Below are positions 24,581-34,235 of a DNA stretch of 64,000 nt, piece after piece. Under the pieces are notes generated by a model. It had not been told where the DNA came from and did no database searches. It saw nothing but the letters and a program-made list of their open reading frames with translations. The position numbers and the translations under genes were made by a program. The stretch comes from Parus major (lineage: Eukaryota; Chordata; Aves; Passeriformes; Paridae). Position 1 is the first letter of the stretch. The number at the start of each line of letters is the position of its first letter. The DNA lies in assembly GCF_001522545.3 (NCBI RefSeq), contig NC_031768.1:113458421-113522420 (forward strand). The letters run 5' to 3'.

Positions 24581-25352
24581 CAGAAACCACTGCTCTGGAA
24601 GGCTGTGTGTATAGAAACCACTGCTCTGGAAGGCTGTGTGTACAGAAACCACTGCTCTGGAAGGCTGTGTGTANNNNNNNNNNNNNNNNNNNNNNNNNNN
24701 NNNNNNNNNNNNNNNNNNNNNNNNNNNNNNNNNNNNNNNNNNNNNNNNNNNNNNNNNNNNNNNNNNNNNNNNNNNNNNNNNNNNNNNNNNNNNNNNNNNN
24801 NNNNNNNNNNNNNNNNNNNNNNNNNNNNNNNNNNNNNNNNNNNNNNNNNNNNNNNNNNNNNNNNNNNNNNNNNNNNNNNNNNNNNNNNNNNNNNNNNNNN
24901 NNNNNNNNNNNNNNNNNNNNNNNNNNNNNNNNNNNNNNNNNNNNNNNNNNNNNNNNNNNNNNNNNNNNNNNNNNNNNNNNNNNNNNNNNNNNNNNNNNNN
25001 NNNNNNNNNNNNNNNNNNNNNNNNNNNNNNNNNNNNNNNNNNNNNNNNNNNNNNNNNNNNNNNNNNNNNNNNNNNNNNNNNNNNNNNNNNNNNNNNNNNN
25101 NNNNNNNNNNNNNNNNNNNNNNNNNNNNNNNNNNNNNNNNNNNNNNNNNNNNNNNNNNNNNNNNNNNNNNNNNNNNNNNNNNNNNNNNNNNNNNNNNNNN
25201 NNNNNNNNNNNNNNNNNNNNNNNNAGAAACCACTGCTCTGGAAGGCTGTGTGTACAGAAACCACTGCTCTGGAAGGCTGTGTGTACAGAAACCACTGCTC
25301 TGGAAGGCTGTGTGTACAGAAAACACTGCTCTGGAAGGCTGTGTGTACAGAA
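24581..25352 (+). repeat. 31-bp minisatellite interrupted by an assembly gap
   Basis: The unit is CAGAAACCACTGCTCTGGAA followed by GGCTGTGTGTA. Three copies lie left of the gap (24581-24673) and four on the right (about 25224-25347, the first missing one base to the gap), nearly identical to one another. The left block ends exactly on a unit boundary. There are no unique spacers between copies, so this is not a CRISPR array. The whole gap is probably more of the same array. Confidence 0.95.
24674..25224. other. Assembly gap (551 N) inside the 31-bp minisatellite
   Basis: A run of N with the same 31-bp repeat on both sides. Its length is not an integer multiple of 31, so it is an estimate or the array contains variant units. 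Confidence 0.98.
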
Positions 25353-26243
25353 TTCCCCACATTTCCCCACTCCTGCCAGACCATATGCACACAGACAGTT
25401 TGCATCAGGCCCCGGTGCCAACTAGTGAATTCCTGCTGAAACAGGGAATATTTTGATGAAAGCAGAAAGCTCTCTGATGGCATTTCATGCCCCATTAGGA
25501 GCTGGAGGAGCAGTCACTAATGAGGTTACCCCAGTGGGCACTTGCTCAGGTTCTGTCTCCTCCTGTGCCAGGCTCCCCGGGCCTGCCCGGCCTGAGGCTC
25601 GGGGAGAGGCCAATCCGCCCTGGCACCGAGAGCTCTGCTGATGTGGCAGTGAAGTGCTGCTGCATAACCCAGCCTGGCAGCTCTCTGCAGAGCTCCCTGA
25701 ACGCTATTCTGTGCTGGAGAGGTCCTCGTGATGGGGAAATTCGTCTGCATCAGCTCCTTGTGGCTCCGCTTGGATGGCAGGCTCAGCGCTTGGGAGGGAA
25801 GTGCCACCCACAGGCACTGCTGGAGGGCAGAGGAAGGACAACGGAGTTCTGGGCTCTGTTTCTGGGAACTTTGAGCCTCAAAACCTCAAAGAGACTTTCC
25901 AGTGGTGGAGAGTGTCTGCTCTAGCTCCAAACCCCACATCCATCCAAGATCCAAGTGCCTTTGGCACAGTAGCCCCAGGCTTGGGCATGGACCACCTCTC
26001 CAGGAGACTTGGGCAAGTGCTTAAGCACCTTCTTGGTAAAAAAATGCTTCATAAAGTCATGTCCAACAACTTCCCATAAAGTCCTAAATGCCCTTTCAGC
26101 CCCCACCTGCTGGCTCCCCGAGCTCCTGGAATCCCAGGGGTGCCACACTGGGGATGTGCAGTGGCTGGGACTGCAGCAAAGCAGAGCCAGGGGCTGAAGT
26201 TGTGTCTCCTGAGCATGTTTATGCTATAAAATTATATAGGGCC
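25353..26243. other. Non-coding sequence, possible decayed CR1 at 25920-26060
   Basis: Unique sequence. The part around 25965-26065 (GGACCACCTCTCCAGGAGAC, CTTGGTAAAAAAATGCTTCA) weakly resembles an antisense CR1 body segment. I do not annotate it separately because the match is poor. Confidence 0.4.
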
Positions 26244-26851
26244 TGTGAAAAACGAGGTTCACATTTTTTTTTTATAGAATTCAAAAGTTTAATAGAAAGA
26301 CAATTAGGAGATAAAAATAAAGTATACAGATACAGCCAGGTGTCTCTGCATTCAGCCAAGAGAGCACACCTTACTAACAAAGGATTGTCCCTTGAAAACA
26401 GAATCCTACTACATATCCATAAATTCTCATACATATTCATACATTCTTCTTAAGCTTTGGATGTTTCTTTGTTTAGTTTTTGACTTGCCCCCTTCTCAAT
26501 AAATCAGTCTTCTTGGCTCCACTGAGTTTCACATTCCCTGATAACAGAAATGCAATAAATTTCTCCCCCAGAGCTCTGGTCACTGCTGTCCTCATGTGGA
26601 CAAGATAATCTAAGAATGCAGGGAGGTCTCTAACTATCTTTTTCAGTTTTTGGGTTATAAAAACAAAAGTGGTTTTTGTTTTAATACTATGCCATAGATC
26701 AACATATATGTATATTATATTACTATTTCTAAGTTTCATCAGTAACAGAAATAGAAGGAACTATATTAATATAACAGTTTTCTGACCTTATACACATAAC
26801 ATTCATTTTAATATTTGCAAAAAGCCAACGATATAATATGTATCTATAACA
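26244..26851 (-). mobile_element. Solo LTR of an endogenous retrovirus-like element
   Basis: This 608-bp element begins TGTGAAAAACG and ends CTATAACA on the + strand, so both ends have TG...CA form. It is flanked by identical 5-bp target duplications GGGCC (26239-26243 and 26852-26856). The minus strand carries an ATTAAA poly(A) signal (26288-26293) about 45 bp before its 3' end, which sets the orientation. No internal gag/pol/env, primer-binding site or second LTR is present, so it is a solo LTR left by recombination. The 5-bp duplication is more typical of ERV1/ERVL-like groups than of 6-bp ERVK/alpha types. The family name is not determined. Confidence 0.8.
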
Positions 26852-26919
26852 GGGCCCAGAGAGTGTCAGCAAGGTTAAATCAACCCCTGCACTGCCAGCT
26901 CATGGGGCTGTGCTGTCTG

Positions 26920-27250
26920 CACCTCAGCAGGGATCTGAAAGGAGGGGAAAAGACTATTTACAAGGACCTGGAGGGACAGGACAAGGGGAATGGCTTCAAT
27001 GTGGCAGAGGGAGGGGTTAGATGGGATATTGGGAAGGAATTCCTGCCTGTGAGGATGGAAAAGCCCTGGCACAGGGTGCCCAGAGCAGCTGTGGATCCAG
27101 CAGCTCCTGGATCCCTGGCAGTGTCCAAGGCCAGGCTGGACAGGGTTTGCAGCAGCCTGGGACAGTGGAAGGTGTCCCTGCCATGGCAGGGGTGGCTCTG
27201 GGTGGGCTCTGAGGTCCCTTCCACCTAAACCATTCCATGGCTCCATGATC
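26920..27250 (+). mobile_element. CR1 LINE 3' end, well preserved
   Basis: It runs in CR1 order through AAAGACTATTTACAAGGACC, GACAGGACAAGGGGAATGGC, AGATGGGATATTGGGAAGGA, ATTCCTGCCTGTGAGGATGG, CCCTGGCACAGGGTGCCCAG, TGGATCCCTGGCAGTGTCC and AAGGCCAGGCTGGACAGGG. It ends with GAGGTCCCTTCCACCTAAAC, CATTCCATGG and CTCCATGAT. The terminal ATTCYATG-type words are intact. It lies about 65 bp from the solo LTR. Confidence 0.93.
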
Positions 27251-29623
27251 TCCCACAGTCATTGTGTGCTGGCAGAATGTCTGGACCCAAAGCTGCAATG
27301 GGAGGTTTTGACCCAAAAGATGTGTTCTTAGTGAGTCTCTTTGAGTTTGAAACTCCATTTTATCTATGGGGTGGTTTTAAGCATTCTGGATGAATGCTCT
27401 TGTGTGCCGTGCTCAGTGATTCCTTGCTATTCCAGGACCATCATAACAAGGTTTATTATGTTCTTACCCAGCGTGTTGTGACATTATTGCAAAATTATTG
27501 TTTTGTTTCTCCTAAACTCGAGATTTTTTTGTAAGGCTGATAATAATAAAAGACATACAGGCTGATGAACTATCCACCATGTCACTGCAGCACAGCAGAG
27601 TCTGAAATAGCTGAGAGAGTAAAACAGAAAAATACCTCAATTTACGAGCGAAACACTAACACACACTAAACTTTTGCTACGCTATTCCTCATCTGATTTT
27701 TAGTTTTCTCTTCACAAGCAGACAAGATTTACGCTTCTCAGATGAGAAATCTTAACTAGATTAAAGGGATATTCAGCACAGGACTTTGGAAAGCATAAAT
27801 TGTGGGTTTTGTGCAGGCCAGGCTCAGAGAAAAGCACTGCTCCTCGGTCTGGTAAGAAATGCATTTCTAAATGAATAAATAATCACTGCTGGTGCACAGG
27901 TAGATAATAGCTAACTTCTTGTATGATGTGTCAGGTAGGATAATTTGGCATTGAATTGCTGCTGCTGGCCGTGGGCAGTGAGTGTTTTTTTACTAAGTAA
28001 TTCACGGGAGCTTTGCAGCTCCAGCTCCTGGAGTGGCTGTCACTTGCTTCGATTTACAGTGGGTAGCTGAAGGCAGGGCAAGAAATGTGCACTGCTGTCT
28101 GCTTCCCACCTGAGGAAAGCTTTATCTCACCTAAGGCTGCAGGCAGGAGGAGCAGGAGGGGTGGAACAGCAGGGAGAGACTCCAGGGCTGGACTGCTCTG
28201 GTTCTGGTGGGGGTGGGTGCAGCCGCAGCCTCTGCAGAGGGAAATTCCCACACCTGGCATCCCACTTCTGGGGCAGAAGCCCTCATTGCTGTGGGGTTTG
28301 TGTGAGCAGGAACTGTCAGCTTGTAGTTTGAGGATGGATACTCTCAAACCCTGAAATCTTCCCTGCTGGGGAGAGGATTTAAGTGTGCATCACCTGCCTT
28401 CCACCTCTGCAGTTAAATCCCCATGGACACGAGGAGAGTGGGTAGGTAAAAGCTACTTGAAGAAATTCCCAGGTAAAGGTGGGACTATTAATTTTCTGGC
28501 AAATATATCCATCTTCCAAAAGGAACCAGGTGAGGTTTAACATCCCTTTCCATGAAAAAAATCCCTCCTGATATCCAAAAATATAATTTATGCAAATCCA
28601 CTTCCCTTCCTAGTCATCTGCCATATGCTCCACATCCTCCCTGGATCCCTCTGTGCTTCCCGGTGTGCAGAACTAACAGGAATCCTCACTCTGTGCTGCA
28701 GAATTGGGAAGACAATTTAGCTTTGATTAATTCTAGCTGCCAGTGATTGCAGAACATGCATGGGGACAGCTGCCCTCTAATCTCTGTTCACTCCCAAAGT
28801 TACCAGCACGGAAATACTAATCATTATCTCCCCAATTGCACAGGATAAAATGCAGGCTCACTGATTATGGGGGAAATAACTTTATCAGTTGCAATTGGGA
28901 AGGTAATGCTTAGTGTTATTACACTGGAATGAAAAAGTGCTTTTCTGTGCAGACATCCTTGAGGACTGTAAGAGAACGAGGCCAGGAAAAACCCACAGGT
29001 TTTTTCTTCCATTCATCTCCTCCTCTTCCAGCCTGCTTGGTGTCACAGAACACTGAGGATGGGGGGTATCTTTGATCACCTGATACCCCTGGAAAAAAAT
29101 GGTCAGGCTTTTAGGTGCCCCCTCCCTCCCACATGATATTTGAGTGTGGCCATCTCTGCTCTGCCTCTGTGCACATCCCTTCTCTAAGTCTGAGCCATCG
29201 GGTATCCTGCCAGTGGGCTTCTTTTCTTACTAAAGATTACTGCAGGTCATTTCATTAACAATGAAAGTGTCATTAACTCTCTGAGGATGCAAACAGATTC
29301 ACAGTCAAGGTGTCATGAAGTCATGGCAGGGATCCACACTTACTGTGCCCCCCAAGTCTGTGTCAGGTTTTTATTCAAGCAGCCTTTTCCTGTCCCAAGC
29401 TCTCTGCACCTTCTGAGGCTCCAGGGGGTTTCTCTCCTGTCACTCATCATCGTTGTAAGCAGCCAAATTCTGCCCTCAGGTCTCTCTGTGCAGCCCTGCT
29501 GTCTTCCAAGTGCATCCAGGGATGTACAGCCTCCCTGGGATTGAGGGAATCTGCCAAGGTTTCTCCAAAGGCAGGGTCTGGGAGGAATGGCCTGATGGAA
29601 TATTGCATTTATTGCAGAATATC

Positions 29624-29643
29624 CTGCTGCTGCTGCTGCTGCT
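29624..29643 (+). repeat. Short (CTG)n microsatellite
   Basis: Six to seven uninterrupted CTG units within non-coding DNA. The tract is short and I see nothing that makes it special. Confidence 0.9.
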
Positions 29644-31129
29644 CAGCAGGACTCAGCCGTGCTAGCTGAACTTCTGAGGGGGGACAAAATACTCAGAAGG
29701 AAAATATCAGCTGAAGTAGGACCCAGTAATTGCAAGGCTTTCATGTGTTTTTACAGCCCATTTGAAACTGATTTTCTTCATAACACTTCCTCTAAGCTGA
29801 GGTTTGGTAAAATAAGGAGTTCCTGGAGCTGCTGGTGATTCACATTTGCACGGCATCTTTTCTAAGTCTCTATTAAAGAAGGCATTTTGAAGTGCCCCAA
29901 ATGGGTCGGGCACCTGATTAAGAGACTCAGAAGTGCTAAGCAAAAGTAAACACCAGAAATCACATGTCACAGAGGAAAATGAAGGATATATTAAAGGCAG
30001 CTTAACTTTTAATAAGAGTTTTAATTACTTTTTCTTCCACTATGTCAACATTACCAGAGGAAATCCAAAGCCTCGCCTCCTTGTGTGTCCTTTTCAAAAA
30101 AGAGCTGCAAAGAATCATTCTTCTCCTCTGTGAGAATGGAGTACAGATCAAGTTCAGTAAAACTTGTCTCTGATCAGACTGCTATAATTTCTCCAAATAG
30201 CCCTATAAATTAAAATATTTGCTCTGTGTTGAGAACCAAGGGAAGACAGATTGCAGCTCATTCACCGGGAAAGGTCAGCAGACCCAAATGAAAATGCAAA
30301 AACATCAATTGTTTCCATTCACTAATCACATATAATTGGTCTGGCTCACCTGAACTAGAACACATTTGTTATTATAATGCATAATTAAAGTTCTTTTCAT
30401 TTTGCTGCTTTCCAGATGCAATTATCTTTCTTTTAACAAATGCAGAGACAGAAACTTCTTGTAAAACTGAAGATACATTTGACAAATTAGGATAATTAAG
30501 AAAATGTCCCTGAAAGAGGAAAAACTTTCTAAGTAGGAACGTTGTCAGTTCCCAGTATTTATTGCCTGTCCTTTGTGGCTTCCATCGACAGAAGAAATTC
30601 TGATTTACGGGCGGGATGGAAGCAGGGCTGAAACGTGAACGTCTTTGTTTTGCTCCTCACTTTCCCATACTCTCATCCTTTCATTTTGCTCTTGGAAAAA
30701 GGGATTTTCCCTCTTCTTTCCCCCACTCCTGGGACACAGAGTGCCACCCAGCTCTGCCTCCCCTGGTCCCCAGTGCCCTGGCTGGGCAGAGGCCGGGCCA
30801 TCGGCGCTGCACAAACCGGGCTCAGGTGGAAGGTGAGGTGATCCCTCTGGGGAACCAGAAGGGAACAAATCCCCACAGACTGCACCTCTGAAGTGAGATC
30901 AGACATGGGGGCAGAAGGTTTTGCTGTCAGGCTTTTAGGCTTGCTCAGCATGGGCTGGGCCTGAGCCCCTGAACCAGAGGCTCCTGACCCCAATCAAACA
31001 TCCCGAGGTTTCTGCTCCTCTGCCCAAGAAAATCCCAGCCAGCTGCTCCCTGCCATCCCATATTTGCAATATCAACACAACAGGTTCACTTAAATCTCAC
31101 ATTCTGAACAGATCTTGCCTCATTCTGGT

Positions 31130-31430
31130 GCATCATTTTGCCTTTTTCTGGTGCAGAATCACTTCCTGTAACTTAAAGCTGATTTTAAATAATGATGCTA
31201 AAGTCAGTGATGGGTTAGAGACTTATTAGTATCTTCAGGGATCTAAGATTAAAGATTATAATATTAAGAAAATGCATGCAGTCATTAATGTAATTTTGAA
31301 GCGTAAAGCCTGTCTAATCTAATTTACTATATTACAGTATGAGCTATAATTTTGACTAATTAAATGTCTCTAATCTTTTTGCTAGCTTAAGCTTCGATTA
31401 ACCAATATTTACTTTATTAGGATAAGATTA
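31130..31430. promoter_or_regulatory. Candidate conserved non-coding element
   Basis: This block is AT-rich, CpG-poor, free of recognisable repeats, and dense in homeodomain or TALE-like words: AATAATGATGC, GCAGTCATTAATGTAATTTT, GACTAATTAAATG, TTCGATTAACC. Composition resembles deeply conserved developmental enhancers. No alignment was made, so conservation is an inference only. Confidence 0.25.
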
Positions 31431-33106
31431 AACACCCTGTTCCCAAGAAAAATCTTTGAGAAGTTGAACATCCCAGTTTCCATTGGAGCAGTGAGGCACA
31501 GGGAAGCCAAGAGCCATTTCAGAGAACCAAAATGTGCTCCAAGACTGAGCACAGCATTTCCATAACAGTCACTATGAAGCCAGCAAAATGAATTTAATAG
31601 AATGCTGTAAGCACAGTGCTTTGTAGTGCAGGATTTAGGGTGCAGGAAAAGCAAATTGCTTTATTCTGCTTTATTCTGGTCTGTTTGTGCAGCTCACAAA
31701 GTGAGGCAGGTCTGAGGCAGGTGGAGGTTCACCTTCTGTGGGTTTTCAGTGCCAGCCAGAGCGAGTAACAACTATTTCTGCGTGCAAACAGGAGGCACTG
31801 CAGGGAGAAAATGCAGCGTGACTGGAAGGTGATTTATTCAACTCCTCAGCACGTTAAGTGCAGAATGAAAGTTGCATTTACAGGCCAGGGAATGCATCAG
31901 ACAGGACAGGAGATAATCGTGATAAACAGAGGAGAAAGCAGAAGACTTCTGCATGGAGAGGAGCGGAGGCATCTGAGCAGAGCCTTCACTTCATGCAGCA
32001 CAGCAGCAACCCAAACTCAGGGCTTGCCAAACACACCTGTTCTCTGGATAATAAAATACCCCCACAGCAACACCAGAGGCTTTCAAACAGCCACCAAAGG
32101 GGAGTCAAGTGCCTGGAAATCATTGCCTGGTGCTCCTGCTGAGGGATGAGCCCACAGGAACACAGCAGTGCCCGGGAATGCCGAGCACTCCCTGCTCCTG
32201 CTCCCTCTCTCTCACCAACCCGACCCTGGAATTTCTTAGGAAGGGGAGAAGAAGGGTGTGGAAGAGAGGATTTCTTTCCCCCACTGCCCTCTGAGAGCTC
32301 AGTTTTTAATCTGAGCCTGCTGGGATGGGAGGCTGCTCCAGAATTGCCTTGGGTTCATTCATCCACACATCTCCTGTGCTGGCTGTGTCCTTCAGCCTTT
32401 CCCTCCCTTTGTCTCACATCCCCCCACATCACCAGAGCTGGCTTTAGAAGGAGAATCCCAGGAGCTCTCACCAGGAGGTTACACTTTCCAGGGGATGGAA
32501 CATCCAGAGATTTAATTTTCCTTGCTCATGGGAGTCCAGCCCAACAAGACAACACATTTCCACACAAACACCAATCTACTGCAACTTTACCACTTTATTT
32601 AGAGGCTGCACTTTGTTCCAAAGGGAACATTCCCTCCTGGGAATGCAGCTGTGGAAGCTCCGTGGCACTCTGAGGTAAATCAGGCTGCTCCCTCCCCAGT
32701 CCCCATCTGGCTCTGACTGCAAGAGCAGAACTGGAGTCATCATGTGGGAGGTACAGAACAAAGCTTGCCAGGAGGGACGAGGGGAGGATGACACAGATTC
32801 ATGGAGAAAGGAGATTTGGGAAGAGCCAGCGATCTCAGTACCCCCATCCCACCCCACAGCATCCCTGACAGCTGCACTTGGTCCTTGTGCACCTCCTGGG
32901 GAAAGGCAAACTAACACTGAGCTGGGCTCTGAGGCAGGTCCTGGGCTCCCAGCAACCCCTGACTGTGCAGAAAGTGCTTCAGAACACTGGCTCCAGGCCA
33001 GCTGTTGTTTGCTTGGTTGTTTGTTTAAAAGGTGTTTGTTTTCACATGCCCTGCACAGTTTTGCTTTGTTTGGGTGTTCTCTGCAGGCTGCCCTAACCTG
33101 GAAAAA

Positions 33107-33425
33107 AATCCTGGAATGGTTTGGGTTGGAAGGGACCTCAGAGCCCACCCAGTGCCAGCCCTGCCATGGGCAGGGACACCTTCCACTGTGCCAGGCTGCT
33201 CCCAGCCCCATCCAACCTGGCCTTGGGCACTTCCAGGGGTCCAGGGGCAGCCCCAGCTTCTCTGGGTACCCTGTGCCAGGTCCTGCCTACCCTCACAGGG
33301 AACAATTCCTGCACAATATCCCATCCAACCCTGCCCTCTGGCAGTGAAAGCCATTCCCTGTGTCCTGTCCCTCCATCCCTTGTCCCCAGTTCCTCTCCAG
33401 CTCTCCTGGAGCCCCTTCAGGAACA
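33107..33425 (-). mobile_element. CR1 LINE 3' end, antisense
   Basis: Read on +, it begins with CTGGAATGGTTTGGGTTGGA and AGGGACCTCAGAGCCC. It continues through CATGGGCAGGGACACCTTCC, CAGGCTGCTCCCAGCCCC, CCAACCTGGCCTTGGGCACT, GGGTACCCTGTGCCAGG and AATATCCCATCCAACCCTG to CTGTGTCCTGTCCCTCCATC. This is the reverse complement of the avian CR1 3' region with a preserved tail. Confidence 0.93.
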
Positions 33426-34160
33426 GATACACCAAGAAGCATTTACACAATCTACAGAAATAATCTCCTTTTGAAGCTTGTTATGGAATGCTTTTTTACT
33501 AATATTCCTTATCCCTTACATTTCTGACTCAACAGACCATAGCTGGGCTATGAAGCACAGAGTAAAGGGAAAACAAAGGGATTTTTTTTCCTGAAAATAA
33601 TTCAATTTAAAAGCATTTTCCTCACACTTTGCAGTGCAATGTGCACCAGTTCAGGAGTGTTTACAATAATTGTTTTGGTTTGGTTTAGTAAGATGTAACC
33701 AATGGTAACATGAAGCAGCGCACTGTCTGTTTTGGCCACAGCAGTGGAACATAAATGATCAAATTAAATGGATATGATTGCAGAAAATATTACTGGGATG
33801 GAAATAGAAGTTAGAGCAATTATCATGAAATGAAGTTAAACCTGAAACAGAAAAATTTCTGTAGCATGATTGCAAAAAATACTTCCATAAAGTAACCTGG
33901 ATCTTCCACAGCCCTTGTCATCTCTTACAGCACTTGCACCTTACTTGAAAAATGTTGTTTTCACCCCAAAGCACTTTGTAAGAAAAAATGTCTTGGTCCA
34001 TTGCTGATTAAAGCCATGCCAGCAATAATGTAGAGGAAGTTTTAGCAGTGGGGATCCATAAAAGATGCTGCATGTGATAGGAAAGGCCCAGGGGGATGTG
34101 GGTGCAGACAAAAGCCCTGCGTGCCCTGGAGCTGCCCTGGCTGTGGGAGTGACACTCCAA
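33426..34160. other. Non-coding sequence, no gene seen
   Basis: AT-rich unique sequence between a CR1 fragment and a 34-bp duplication. No gene is recognised. Confidence 0.5.
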
Positions 34161-34235
34161 GGACAGGAGGGGACAAATGGCCTCTCTTTTCCCTGGACAG
34201 GAGGGGACAAATGGCCTCTCTTTTCCCTGGACAGG
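34161..34235 (+). repeat. 34-bp tandem duplication
   Basis: Two identical copies of a 34-bp unit (GGACAGGAGGGGACAAATGG plus CCTCTCTTTTCCCT) occupy 34161-34194 and 34195-34228, followed by a 7-base start of a third. Identity of the copies suggests a recent event or assembly-level duplication. Confidence 0.95.

Larger units (their letters stand above)
27251..33106. other. Non-coding sequence (probable GRIK1 intron 1)
   Basis: About 5.9 kb without a recognisable exon. It contains an AT-rich conserved-looking part near 27640-27960, a weak antisense CR1 remnant at about 28530-28600 (CCATGAAAAAAATCCCTCCT), a (CTG)6 run, and the AT-rich block described separately at 31130-31430. Confidence 0.55.

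Noticed and set aside
24581..25352. CRISPR array, because of regular ~31-bp repeats
   Set aside because: There are no unique spacers between units, no cas genes, and the genome is vertebrate.
24510..25495. Cys/Thr/Ser-rich repeat proteins on both strands
   Set aside because: They are produced by the 31-bp minisatellite and the N run.
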